Positions 51,196 through 60,217 of a stretch of DNA of 64,000 nucleotides are shown in pieces. Source of the DNA: Neogemmobacter tilapiae. GTDB taxonomy: Bacteria > Pseudomonadota > Alphaproteobacteria > Rhodobacterales > Rhodobacteraceae. Each line of letters opens with the position of its first letter. Positions within the stretch are counted from its first letter, which is position 1. Position numbers and translations under genes: made by a program. Below the pieces are notes generated by a model. It had not been told where the DNA came from. It did no database searches and worked only from the letters and a program-made list of their open reading frames with translations. The stretch is from contig NZ_BMYJ01000013.1 in NCBI RefSeq assembly GCF_014652215.1, forward strand, positions 1-64,000. The letters are read 5' to 3'.

Positions 51196-54100
51196 TTACA
51201 GGAAGTCGAAGACCGCCGAGGTTAGCCCCGTCACCCCGTCCAGCGTGGCGACCAGTGTCAGATCATCCGCGCCGATGCCCAAGGCCCCATCCGCCACATG
51301 GCGATAGATGGCGGTGCTCGTGCCGTCGTTCAGGATCATCAACTGTGTATCGCCCAGGGTTTCCAGCCCGATGCGCAAGTTCAGGAAGTTGACCAGATCG
51401 GTCAGCCCCAGATCGCCGAGGATCGAGTTGACAAAGACCAGCTCATCATCGCTGTTCCAGAGGTCGAGGAAGGTGGTCAGGGTGACAACCGAGTCGATGA
51501 TCCCATCACCGTCGCCCAGATTGAGCGCCCCGGCATCGAAGGTCAGCGTATCGTCCAGAGTGCTGAAATCGGTGATCGACGTGACGGCCCCCTGCGCGTC
51601 GAACAGGAAGCTATCGATCCCGGCCCCGCCGGTCAGGATGTTGTTGCCCAACCCGCCCACCAGCGTGTCATTGCCGTCGCCTCCGTTCAGCGTGTCATTG
51701 CCGCCCGCGCCGGTGATCAGGTTCGCCAGTGTGTTGCCCGTACCGGTAAAGTCGCCAATGCCTGTATAGGTCAGGTTTTCCAGATTGGCACCCAGCGTCA
51801 GGGTGGCAAGGGTGGTTTGGACCAGATCGGTGCCTTCGTTCAGCAATTCGGTGACGACATCGCCCAGATCATCCAGCACGTAGATATCGTTGCCCAAGCC
51901 GCCTTCCAGCGTATCGGCCCCGAGGCCACCGTTCAGCGTATCGGCCAGATCGCCGCCGATGATCAGGTTTGCCAGCGCGTTGCCAGTGCCTTGGAAACTG
52001 CCGATGCCCAGATAGGTCAGGTTTTCGATGTTGCCGGTCAGGGTAAAGCTGGCAAGCGTCGTCTCGATCAGGTCGGTGCCTTGGTTCAGCACCTCGGTCA
52101 CGACATCGCCGATGTTGTCGACGATATAGACATCATCGCCCAAGCCGCCCACCATCGTATCGGCCCCAACCAGACCATCGAGCGTGTCATTGCCGGTGCT
52201 GCCGGTGATGAGGTTGGCGAGACCATTGCCGATGCCCTCAAAATCAACCAAGCCGTCGAAGGTGAGGTTTTCAAGGTTGTCGCCCAGGGTATAGCTGGTC
52301 AGCGAGGTGATGACCGTATCCAGGCCAGCGCTGGCGGCTTCGGTCACGACGTCATTGATGTTGTCCACCAGATAGCTGTCATCGCCCAGACCACCCAGCA
52401 GGGTATCAGCCCCCAGCAGGCCGTTCAGCGTGTCATTGCCAGAACCGCCGGTGATGAGGTTGGCCAGACCGTTGCCGATGCCGTCGAAATCGCCGGTGCC
52501 GGTGAAGGTGAGGTTTTCCAGATGATCACCGAGGGTATAGCCCGTCAGCGTGGTGATGATCGTATCGGTCCCGGCGCTGACGGCCTCGGTCACGACATCG
52601 CCGATGTTGTCGACCAGATAGCTGTCATCGCCCAAGCCACCCAGCAAGGTATCGGCCCCCAGCAGGCCATCGAGCGTGTCATTGCCCGTGCCGCCGGTGA
52701 TCAGGTTGGCAAGACCGTTGCCGATGCCTTCGAAATCACCCAAGCCGTCGAAGGTCAGGTTTTCGAGATGGTCGCCCAAGGTATAGCCGGTCAGCGTCGT
52801 GATGACGGTATCCAAGCCGGCGCTGGCCGCCTCGGTCACGACGTCATTGATATCATCGACGAGATAGCTGTCATCGCCGAGGCCGCCCAGCAAGGTATCG
52901 GCCCCCAGCAGGCCATCGAGCGTGTCATTGCCGGTGCCGCCGGTGATGAGGTTCGCCAGCCCGTTGCCGATGCCTTCGAAATCACCGCTGCCAAGGAAGG
53001 TGAGATTTTCCAGATGGGCCCCCAGCGTCAAGCTGGCAAGGGTGGTTTGCACCGTATCAAGGCCTTCGTCGGCGATTTCGGTCACGACATCGCCAATGTC
53101 ATCGACGACATAGGTGTCGTCGCCATCCCCACCGATCAGCGTGTCCAGACCGCCCAGACCGTCCAGTATGTCGTTGGCGATGCCGCCGCTGAGCAGGTTG
53201 TTCAGGATGTTGCCGGTGCCGGTGAAATCGTCGTCGCCGGTATAGATCAGCACCTCGACATTCGCGGCAAGGGTCAGGCTAGAGAGCGCGGTTTCGATGG
53301 TGTCCATCCCCTCGGCCAGCGCTTCGGTCACGACATCGGCGGCATCATCGACGACATACAGATCGTCGCCCGCGCCGCCGATCAAAGTGTCGATGCCCCC
53401 CAAGCCGTTCAGATCATCGTCGTCATCCCCGCCGGTGATGACATTGGCCAAGGCATTGCCCAGACCGACGAAGTTCCCGTTGCCGGTATAGGTCAGATTT
53501 TCCAGATTCGCGCCCAGCGTATAGCTGCCCAGCGCGGTTTCGACAGTATCCGTGCCGCCGTCTGTGTCTTCGGTGATCACATCACCCGCATCGACCGCCA
53601 GATAGATGTCGTTCCCCGCGCCGCCCGTCAGGCTGTCGTCCCCGGCACCGCCCATCAGGCTGTCGTCGCCATCGCCGCCGGTCAGCGTGTCATGCCCACC
53701 CGCGCCGGAAAGCAGGTCGTTGCCGGCACCGCCCAGGATCACGTTGGCCTCGGCATTGCCGGTGCCGGTGAAATTGCCCGTGCCGGTGAAGGTCAGGTTT
53801 TCCAGATTGTCGCCCAAGGTCAGGCTGGCCGCCGTGGTCAGCACCGAGTCGATGCCCGCGCCCGCGCCTTCGACAATTGTATCGCCTGCGACATCGACCA
53901 GATAGGTGTCGTCCCCCGTCCCGCCGGTCAGCGTATCAACGCCCGCGCCGCCATCCAATGTGTCGTTCCCCGCGCCGCCCGTAATTTCATTGGCCAAGGC
54001 GTTGCCCGTGCCGGCAAAGTTGCCCGTGCCGGTAAAGGTCAGGTTTTCGATATTTGCCGACAGAGACAGGCTGGCCAGCGTCGTTTGCACCAGATCGGTG

Positions 54101-55029
54101 CCTTCGCCCAGCGCCTCAATCACGGCATCGCCCGCATCATCAACGACAAAAATGTCGTTGCCAGCGCCACCTGTCATACTGTCGGCCCCGGTGCCGCCAT
54201 CCAGGCTGTCATTCCCAGCACCACCGTTCAACGTATCGGCCCCGCCGCCACCGCCCAAGCTGTCATTGCCCGCCGCGCCGGTGATGAGGTTGGCCAAGGC
54301 ATTGCCCGTGCCGGTGAAATTGCCCGTGCCGGTGAAGGTCAGGTTTTCGATTTCGGCCCCAAGGGTAAGGCTGGCAAGCGTGGTCTGGATCAGGTCGATC
54401 CCTTCGCCCGCCAGTTCAGTCACCGCATCGCCCGCGTCATCGACGACATAGGTGTCGTTGCCCGCACCGCCCGCCAGCGCATCGGCGCCTGTGCCACCAT
54501 CCAGCAGATCATTCCCCGCACCGCCGGTGAGGCTGTCGAGCCCGGCGCCACCCAGCAGCGTATCCTGACCGCCGCCGCCGTTGATCGTGTCATTGCCCAC
54601 CCGGCCCGAAAGCGTGTTTGATCCGGCATTCCCGGTGATCACATTGGCCAGTCCGTTGCCATTGCCGGTCAGGTTGCCGTTGCCGGTGAGAACCAGATTC
54701 TCAAGATTGGCACCGAGCGTGAAGTTGACCGAGGCCCGGACGGTATCAGTCCCACCGCTTGTATTGGACGATTCAATGACCTTGTCCTTGATGGCATTCA
54801 CCACATAGGTGTCATTGCCAAAGCCGCCGAACATTTTGTCCAGCCCCTTGCCGCCGTCCAGACGATCATTCCCTTTGCCCCCATACAGAATGTCTTTCCC
54901 GCCGAGGCCCAGCACTGTGTCATTGCCTTGGGTCACCCCGAGCAAGTTCTTTTTGCCATTGGGCGCAATCAGCCCGTCACCGGCGCGATGAATGAAGTCT
55001 CCGCCCTTGGTGCCACGAATTCTTGCCAT
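51196..55029 (-). CDS. Giant RTX calcium-binding protein of tandem 82-residue repeats
   Basis: 1277 residues. Residues 1-98 contain RTX nonapeptides (GGKGNDRLD, GGFGNDTYV). About twelve tandem units follow, each about 82 residues (some extended by 18): a TLGxNLENLTFTG strand motif, then GTGNALANLITG, one or more GGAGNDTLD-like calcium nonapeptides and YVVDDAGDVVTE. The last 125 residues lack repeats and end SAVFDFL, like type I secretion signals. No N-terminal signal exists. The product is probably a secreted or surface protein that folds in calcium. No exporter lies nearby. AGGAGG precedes the start. Confidence 0.9.
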   Translation of the reverse strand: MARIRGTKGGDFIHRAGDGLIAPNGKKNLLGVTQGNDTVLGLGGKDILYGGKGNDRLDGGKGLDKMFGGFGNDTYVVNAIKDKVIESSNTSGGTDTVRASVNFTLGANLENLVLTGNGNLTGNGNGLANVITGNAGSNTLSGRVGNDTINGGGGQDTLLGGAGLDSLTGGAGNDLLDGGTGADALAGGAGNDTYVVDDAGDAVTELAGEGIDLIQTTLASLTLGAEIENLTFTGTGNFTGTGNALANLITGAAGNDSLGGGGGADTLNGGAGNDSLDGGTGADSMTGGAGNDIFVVDDAGDAVIEALGEGTDLVQTTLASLSLSANIENLTFTGTGNFAGTGNALANEITGGAGNDTLDGGAGVDTLTGGTGDDTYLVDVAGDTIVEGAGAGIDSVLTTAASLTLGDNLENLTFTGTGNFTGTGNAEANVILGGAGNDLLSGAGGHDTLTGGDGDDSLMGGAGDDSLTGGAGNDIYLAVDAGDVITEDTDGGTDTVETALGSYTLGANLENLTYTGNGNFVGLGNALANVITGGDDDDDLNGLGGIDTLIGGAGDDLYVVDDAADVVTEALAEGMDTIETALSSLTLAANVEVLIYTGDDDFTGTGNILNNLLSGGIANDILDGLGGLDTLIGGDGDDTYVVDDIGDVVTEIADEGLDTVQTTLASLTLGAHLENLTFLGSGDFEGIGNGLANLITGGTGNDTLDGLLGADTLLGGLGDDSYLVDDINDVVTEAASAGLDTVITTLTGYTLGDHLENLTFDGLGDFEGIGNGLANLITGGTGNDTLDGLLGADTLLGGLGDDSYLVDNIGDVVTEAVSAGTDTIITTLTGYTLGDHLENLTFTGTGDFDGIGNGLANLITGGSGNDTLNGLLGADTLLGGLGDDSYLVDNINDVVTEAASAGLDTVITSLTSYTLGDNLENLTFDGLVDFEGIGNGLANLITGSTGNDTLDGLVGADTMVGGLGDDVYIVDNIGDVVTEVLNQGTDLIETTLASFTLTGNIENLTYLGIGSFQGTGNALANLIIGGDLADTLNGGLGADTLEGGLGNDIYVLDDLGDVVTELLNEGTDLVQTTLATLTLGANLENLTYTGIGDFTGTGNTLANLITGAGGNDTLNGGDGNDTLVGGLGNNILTGGAGIDSFLFDAQGAVTSITDFSTLDDTLTFDAGALNLGDGDGIIDSVVTLTTFLDLWNSDDELVFVNSILGDLGLTDLVNFLNLRIGLETLGDTQLMILNDGTSTAIYRHVADGALGIGADDLTLVATLDGVTGLTSAVFDFL
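51580..54735 (-). repeat. Array of about twelve 246-base coding repeats
   Basis: Bounds are approximate and derived from the protein periodicity: each unit contains a LENLTF-type motif about 82 residues after the last. Units seven to ten (roughly the middle-left of the interval on the plus strand) are nearly identical in sequence, while the outer units have diverged and carry additional nonapeptides, which suggests a recent expansion in the middle. Confidence 0.85.
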
Positions 55030-55154
55030 CAGAACCTCCTCTGTCCAACGAAAGCCCGCGACGGCGGGCAGGGTTGCCTCGACAAATCACACTCAACCTT
55101 AACGTGAGTATAACGGCAACAAAAATCTTTCGGTGAAATCTTTCAAAGATTTAG

Positions 55155-55583
55155 TCAACGCAGACCAATTTCGGCCAAGGCCTGTGCCAAGGCAGGGGGA
55201 AGTTTCTCTTCCGCCTTGCGGCCCTCGGGCAGATCGCGGGGGCTTTCGTCGGGTTTCAGATAACGCCAGCCCTGAAAGGCGCGGCGGGGGGCGGCTTCGG
55301 TGCGGATAACGCGGGAATCGAGCCTGAGCGCACAACGTTCAATGCCATCACCGCCGCGCACCGCCTCTAGGCCCAAAAGCCTTTGACGGCAGAGGATGAC
55401 GCCCTTGATGACCCAATAAAGCGAGCCACCGTCCAGCAATTCCGCCTCGCGTTTGGGCCACATGCGGGTGACATGCACGCTTTCACCGGCGGGCCATTGG
55501 CCGCGGTGGCTGGCGATCCAATCGGTCAGATCTTCGACCGATTCGGCACCGACGCAGAGTTTCAGGATGTTCACATGCCCCAT
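55155..55583 (-). CDS. DUF1489-family protein
   Basis: 142 residues from MGHVNILKLCVGAE. The blocks ESVEDLTDWIASHRGQ, HVTRMWPKREAELLDGGSLYWVIKG and RCALRLDSRVIRTEAAPRRAFQGWRYL match DUF1489, a family of small alphaproteobacterial proteins with no assigned function. The reading frame continues far upstream only because it overlaps nrdJ on the other strand, so the ATG at 55583 is chosen. It is transcribed divergently from nrdJ with 102 bases between starts. Confidence 0.88.
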   Translation of the reverse strand: MGHVNILKLCVGAESVEDLTDWIASHRGQWPAGESVHVTRMWPKREAELLDGGSLYWVIKGVILCRQRLLGLEAVRGGDGIERCALRLDSRVIRTEAAPRRAFQGWRYLKPDESPRDLPEGRKAEEKLPPALAQALAEIGLR

Positions 55584-55685
55584 GCGGCGAACATAGCGGG
55601 CCGATGGCCGAGGGCAAGACTTGCCCGACTGCGCCAAGAGGCCTATCTTGGGCGTCCCGCCCAGCCAGCCCCGAAGGATTGTGTG

Positions 55686-57902
55686 ATGTCCCGTTTTGCC
55701 GCGCCGATTGCCGAACAGATTTGGGACATGAAGTACCGGCTGAAGGATGCCGAGGGACGGCCTTTGGATGCGACGCTGGAGGAGACTTGGCAGCGGATCG
55801 CCAAGGCGCTTGCGGCGGTGGAGGCAGAGCCTGCGGTTTGGGAGCCGCGTTTTCAGGCGGCCTTGCAGGATTTCCGCTTTCTGCCCGCCGGGCGGGTGAC
55901 GGCGGGGGCGGGGACGGAGCGTTCGGTGACGCTGTTCAACTGCTTTGTGATGGGCACGGTGCCCGACAATATGGGCGGCATTTTCGAAAATTTGAAAGAG
56001 GCGGCCCTGACGATGCAGCAGGGCGGCGGCATCGGTTATGATTTTTCGACGATCCGGCCCAAGGGGGCGGTGGTAAAAGGCGTGGCGGCAGATGCAAGCG
56101 GGCCTTTGTCGTTCATGGATGTGTGGGATTCGATGTGCCGGACGATCATGTCGGCGGGCAGCCGTCGTGGGGCGATGATGGCGACGCTGCGCTGTGATCA
56201 CCCGGACATTGAGGCCTTCATTGACGCGAAGAAAGACGCGAACCGGCTGAGGATGTTCAATCTGTCGGTGCTGGTGACGGATGCTTTCATGGCGGCGGTC
56301 AAGGACAACGGGCCTTGGGATCTGCGGTTTGGGGGCCAAGTCTACCGGACGCTGGCGGCGCGGGATCTGTGGAACAAGATCATGCGGTCCACCTATGAGG
56401 TGGCGGAACCGGGTGTGATTTTCATCGACCGTATCAACCGGATGAACAACCTGTGGTATGCTGAGACGATCAGCGCCACAAATCCATGTGGTGAGCAGCC
56501 CCTGCCCCCCTATGGCGCTTGCCTGCTGGGGTCGATCAATCTGGCGCGGCTGGTAAACGATCCTTTCGGCCCCAAGGCGGCGTTGGATAGGCAGGCCTTG
56601 GACGATCTGACGCGGACCGCTGTGCGGATGATGGACAATGTGGTGGATGCGTCCCGTTTCCCCCTGCCCCAGCAAGAGGCTGAGGCCAAGGCCAAGCGGC
56701 GGATTGGGTTGGGCGTCACGGGGCTGGCGGATGCGCTGTTGATGACGGGCCTGCGTTATGGCTCGGATGAGGCGGCCAAGCAGACCGAAGTCTGGCTGCA
56801 CGCGATGGCGCGGGCGGCCTATCTGGCGTCGGTTGATCTGGCGCGGGAAAAGGGGGCGTTTCCGCTGTTTGAGGCGGAGCCGTTCTTAGCCTCGGGCAAT
56901 ATGGCCGGGATGGACGAGGATGTGCGGGAAGCGATCCGCCAGCATGGCATTCGCAATGCTTTGCTGACCTCGATCGCGCCGACCGGGACGATCAGCCTTT
57001 ATGCGGGGAATGTGTCTTCGGGGATCGAGCCGGTCTTTGCCTATGCCTATACGCGCAAGGTGCTGCAAAAGGACGGGTCGCGGACGGAGGAAGAGGTGGT
57101 GGATTACGCGGTGCAGATGTGGCGCGATCTGAAGGGGGATGCGCCCCTGCCCGCGCATTTCGTGAATGCGCAGACCCTGCCGCCCTTGGACCATGTGAAG
57201 ATGCAGGCGGCGGCGCAGAAATGGGTGGATTCTTCGATTTCCAAGACGATCAACTGCCCGGAAGACATCAGCTTTGACGATTTCAAGGATGTCTATATGG
57301 CCGCCTGGGATATGGGTTGCAAAGGCTGCACCACCTATCGGCCCAATGCGGTGACGGGGTCGGTTCTGTCGGTGGAAGCGCCGAAGGAACAGGATCTGTC
57401 GCAACCTTTGGACCGGCCGCAAGCCTTGGAAGGACAGACCTATAAGGTGAAATGGCCGGGCAGCGAACATGCGCTGTATATTACCTTGAACGATATCATC
57501 ACCGACGGGCGGCGGCAGCCGTTTGAGGTGTTCATCAATTCCAAGAACATGGAGCATTTCGCCTGGACGGTCGGCCTGACGCGGATGATTTCGGCGGTAT
57601 TCCGGCGGGGGGGCGATGTGTCCTTTGTGGTAGAAGAGCTGAAAGCCGTCTTTGACCCGCGCGGGGGGGCGTGGATGGAGGGACGGTATATCCCTTCCAT
57701 TTTGGCCGCGATTGGCGGGGTGATCGAACAGCATCTGATCCATATCGGTTTCATTCCGGGCGAGGGTCTGGGTCTGAAATCCGACCCGAAAGCGCTAGCG
57801 CCCAAGCCGGGGCAAGCCTGTGAAAACTGCGGGAGCCATGATCTGCGGATGGTCGAAGGCTGCATGACCTGTGGGTCGTGCGGGTTTTCGAAATGTGGAT
57901 AG
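55686..57902 (+). CDS. nrdJ: Adenosylcobalamin-dependent (class II) ribonucleotide reductase
   Basis: 738 residues from MSRFAAPIAEQIWDMKY. The NPCGEQPLPPYGACLLGS motif at about 266-283 holds Asn266, Cys268 (thiyl radical) and Glu270; Cys86 belongs to the redox pair. The C-terminal third has the TSCPD-type extension (KWPGSEHALYITLND), and the end CENCGSHDLR, CMTCGSCGFSKCG carries the zinc-like and swinging-arm cysteines. It reduces ribonucleotides with B12 and without oxygen dependence. AAGGA lies seven bases upstream of the ATG. cobU and a CobC-like gene at 16-17 kb fit a B12 demand. Confidence 0.95.
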   Translation: MSRFAAPIAEQIWDMKYRLKDAEGRPLDATLEETWQRIAKALAAVEAEPAVWEPRFQAALQDFRFLPAGRVTAGAGTERSVTLFNCFVMGTVPDNMGGIFENLKEAALTMQQGGGIGYDFSTIRPKGAVVKGVAADASGPLSFMDVWDSMCRTIMSAGSRRGAMMATLRCDHPDIEAFIDAKKDANRLRMFNLSVLVTDAFMAAVKDNGPWDLRFGGQVYRTLAARDLWNKIMRSTYEVAEPGVIFIDRINRMNNLWYAETISATNPCGEQPLPPYGACLLGSINLARLVNDPFGPKAALDRQALDDLTRTAVRMMDNVVDASRFPLPQQEAEAKAKRRIGLGVTGLADALLMTGLRYGSDEAAKQTEVWLHAMARAAYLASVDLAREKGAFPLFEAEPFLASGNMAGMDEDVREAIRQHGIRNALLTSIAPTGTISLYAGNVSSGIEPVFAYAYTRKVLQKDGSRTEEEVVDYAVQMWRDLKGDAPLPAHFVNAQTLPPLDHVKMQAAAQKWVDSSISKTINCPEDISFDDFKDVYMAAWDMGCKGCTTYRPNAVTGSVLSVEAPKEQDLSQPLDRPQALEGQTYKVKWPGSEHALYITLNDIITDGRRQPFEVFINSKNMEHFAWTVGLTRMISAVFRRGGDVSFVVEELKAVFDPRGGAWMEGRYIPSILAAIGGVIEQHLIHIGFIPGEGLGLKSDPKALAPKPGQACENCGSHDLRMVEGCMTCGSCGFSKCG

Positions 57903-57992
57903 CGTCGCGGATTTGATCAAACCCTGACGCAAACAGGCTGGACGGGGCTGGGCTCTGGTGGCAGGCTTTGGGCCAAACCAATGGGGGCCGCG

Positions 57993-59450
57993 ATGATTGA
58001 AAAGCGTCAGTTCTATATCAACGGGGCCTGGGTCAACCCGGCCAGCCAGCGCGATTGCGATGTGATTGATCCCTCCACCGAAGAGGTCTGCGCGGTGATC
58101 TCGCTGGGTGATCAGGCGGATACCGATGCCGCGGTTGCGGCGGCCAAGGCGGCCTTTCCAGGCTGGGCCACGACCGCGCCCGAGGTGCGGGCGGGCTATG
58201 TTCGGGGGATTCTGGCGCAGTTTGAAAAGCGTGCCGATGAAATGGCCGCGGCGATCAGTCTGGAAATGGGCGCACCGATTGACATGGCGCTGAGTGATCA
58301 GGCGGCTTGCCTGCCCTGGCATCTGAAGAATTTCCTGACCGCCTTTGAGCATATGGAATGGGTGCGGCCGCTTGGCCCCCATGCGCCGAACGACCGGATT
58401 GCGATGGAGCCGATTGGCGTGGTGGGGCTGATCACGCCTTGGAACTGGCCGATGAACCAAGTGACGCTGAAGGTGATTCCGGCGATGTTGGCGGGCTGCA
58501 CCTGCGTTCTGAAACCATCGGAAGAATCGCCGCTGTCGTCCTTGCTGTTCGCCGAATTCTGCCATGATGCCGGGGTTCCGGCGGGGGTGTTCAATCTGGT
58601 CAACGGTGATGGTCCGGGTGTGGGCAGCCAGCTTTCGGCGCATCCCGATGTGGAAATGATCAGCTTTACCGGATCGACGCGGGCCGGGCGGGCAATTTCG
58701 GCCACGGCGGCGCAGACCTTGAAGCGGGTGACGCTGGAGCTGGGCGGCAAAGGGGCGAACCTGATTTTCGCCGATGCCGATGCCAAGGCGGTGGAGCGGG
58801 GGGTGCGTCATATGATGAACAACTCGGGCCAGTCCTGCAACGCCCCCAGCCGGATGCTGGTGGAACGCGCCGTCTATGATCAGGCGGTGGAAAAGGCGGC
58901 GGAACTGGCGAGTGCCATCAAGGTGGGACCCGCGTCAGAACCCGGTCGGCATATCGGGCCGGTGGTGAACAAGCGGCAGTGGGATCAGATTCAGGGCTAT
59001 ATTCAAAAAGGCATCAGCGAAGGGGCGCGGCTGGTGGCGGGCGGTCTGGGCCTGCCCGAGGGGCTGAACAAAGGCTTTTACGTGCGGCCGACGGTCTTTG
59101 CCGATGTGACGCCGGGCATGACGATTGAGCGCGAGGAAATCTTTGGTCCGGTCCTGTCGATCATCCCCTTTGACACCGAGGAAGAGGCGGTTCGCATTGC
59201 GAATGATACGCCCTATGGGCTGACCAATTATGTCCAGTCGCAGGACGGCGCGCGGCGGAACCGTCTGGCGCGGGCCTTGCGGTCGGGGATGGTGGAAATG
59301 AACGGCAAATCGCGGGGGGCGGGATCGCCCTTTGGCGGGATCAAGGCCAGCGGTCGGGCACGGGAAGGCGGGCATTGGGGGATTGAGGAATTCCTTGAGG
59401 CGAAGGCCATTTCGGGCTGGGATTCGGCGCAGGACATCGCCGCCGAATGA
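57993..59450 (+). CDS. NAD(P)-dependent aldehyde dehydrogenase
   Basis: 485 residues from MIEKRQFYINGAW (GGGGG five bases upstream favours this start over 57981). TPWNWPMNQ is the cofactor-entry motif, SFTGSTRAGR the NAD loop, LELGGKGANLIF holds Glu249, and NSGQSCNAPSRML holds the catalytic Cys282. The late EEIFGPVLSI and GGIKASGRAREGG are family blocks. It resembles broad aldehyde dehydrogenases. The substrate is not decided. Its stop overlaps the start of the phosphoesterase gene (ATGA). Confidence 0.93.
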   Translation: MIEKRQFYINGAWVNPASQRDCDVIDPSTEEVCAVISLGDQADTDAAVAAAKAAFPGWATTAPEVRAGYVRGILAQFEKRADEMAAAISLEMGAPIDMALSDQAACLPWHLKNFLTAFEHMEWVRPLGPHAPNDRIAMEPIGVVGLITPWNWPMNQVTLKVIPAMLAGCTCVLKPSEESPLSSLLFAEFCHDAGVPAGVFNLVNGDGPGVGSQLSAHPDVEMISFTGSTRAGRAISATAAQTLKRVTLELGGKGANLIFADADAKAVERGVRHMMNNSGQSCNAPSRMLVERAVYDQAVEKAAELASAIKVGPASEPGRHIGPVVNKRQWDQIQGYIQKGISEGARLVAGGLGLPEGLNKGFYVRPTVFADVTPGMTIEREEIFGPVLSIIPFDTEEEAVRIANDTPYGLTNYVQSQDGARRNRLARALRSGMVEMNGKSRGAGSPFGGIKASGRAREGGHWGIEEFLEAKAISGWDSAQDIAAE

Positions 59451-60166
59451 GGGTCGCGGCGCTTGCCGATATCCACGGCAATGCCGATGCTTTGCGCGCC
59501 GTGATGGCGGATCTGGCGGGGTTTGCGCCGGATCTGGTGGTGAACCTTGGGGATTGCCTGTCGGGGCCGTGTTTCGCGGGGGAAACGGCGGATCTTTTGG
59601 TGGCAACGGGCTGGCCGACGGTGCGGGGCAACCATGACCGTTGGTTGGTGGAAGGGCCGGGGGAATGGGAGCACTATGCGCTGCCGGAACTGACGCCCAT
59701 GCATCTGAACTGGGTGGCAACCTTGCCCGCGACTTTGGTGGTCGAGGAACTGTTTCTGTGCCACGCCTGCCCGCAGGATGATCTGACCTATTGGCTGCAT
59801 GGGGTGGCGGACGGGGCGCTGACGCAGGCCCCTTTGGCACGGGTCGCAGCGCGGGCCGAGGGGTTGGGGCAGTCGTTGTTGCTTTGCGGGCATAGCCATG
59901 TGGCGCAGGCGGTGCGGCTGCCGGATGGGCGGCTGGTGGTGAACCCGGGGGCGGTGGGCTGTCCGGGTTATGAGGATGACCACGCGCCGATGCACCGGGT
60001 TCAGGCGGGGACGCCCCATGCGCGCTATGCCTTGCTTGACCGCAAGGGTGCGGATTGGTCGGTGACGTTTCGGATGGTGCCCTATGACACGGGGCGCGTG
60101 GTGGCGCGGGCGCGGGCATTGGGGGCGCAGGACTGGGCGAATGTGTTGGGGACGGGGTGGTTATAG
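59447..60166 (+). CDS. Calcineurin-like metallophosphoesterase
   Basis: 239 residues. The five metal motifs are present: LADIHGNADAL, NLGDCLSGP, VRGNHDRWL, CHACPQDD and CGHSHVAQAV, with NPGAVGCPG near the C-terminal end. This is the compact YfcE/MJ0936-type phosphodiesterase fold. The substrate is unknown. It overlaps the aldehyde dehydrogenase gene by four bases, so both should be expressed together. Confidence 0.93.
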   Translation: MRVAALADIHGNADALRAVMADLAGFAPDLVVNLGDCLSGPCFAGETADLLVATGWPTVRGNHDRWLVEGPGEWEHYALPELTPMHLNWVATLPATLVVEELFLCHACPQDDLTYWLHGVADGALTQAPLARVAARAEGLGQSLLLCGHSHVAQAVRLPDGRLVVNPGAVGCPGYEDDHAPMHRVQAGTPHARYALLDRKGADWSVTFRMVPYDTGRVVARARALGAQDWANVLGTGWL

Positions 60167-60217
60167 GATGGGCCATTGGCCCATCTTTGGCTTTGGGCGA
60201 TGGGCAGATTGCTCATC

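Noticed and set aside
51298-54621. 1107-residue plus-strand frame through the RTX gene
   Set aside because: It is the complement of the repeat-rich RTX gene; its repeats only mirror the coding strand.
51580-54735. CRISPR array
   Set aside because: The repeats are 246 bases and translate in frame to RTX units; there are no short repeats with spacers and no cas genes.
55584-55685. Possible cobalamin riboswitch upstream of nrdJ
   Set aside because: The gap is only 102 bases, too short for the fold, and no B12-box text is present.
55155-56801. Long 548-residue minus-strand frame across nrdJ
   Set aside because: Its upstream part is the complement of nrdJ; only the last 142 residues form a real DUF1489 protein.
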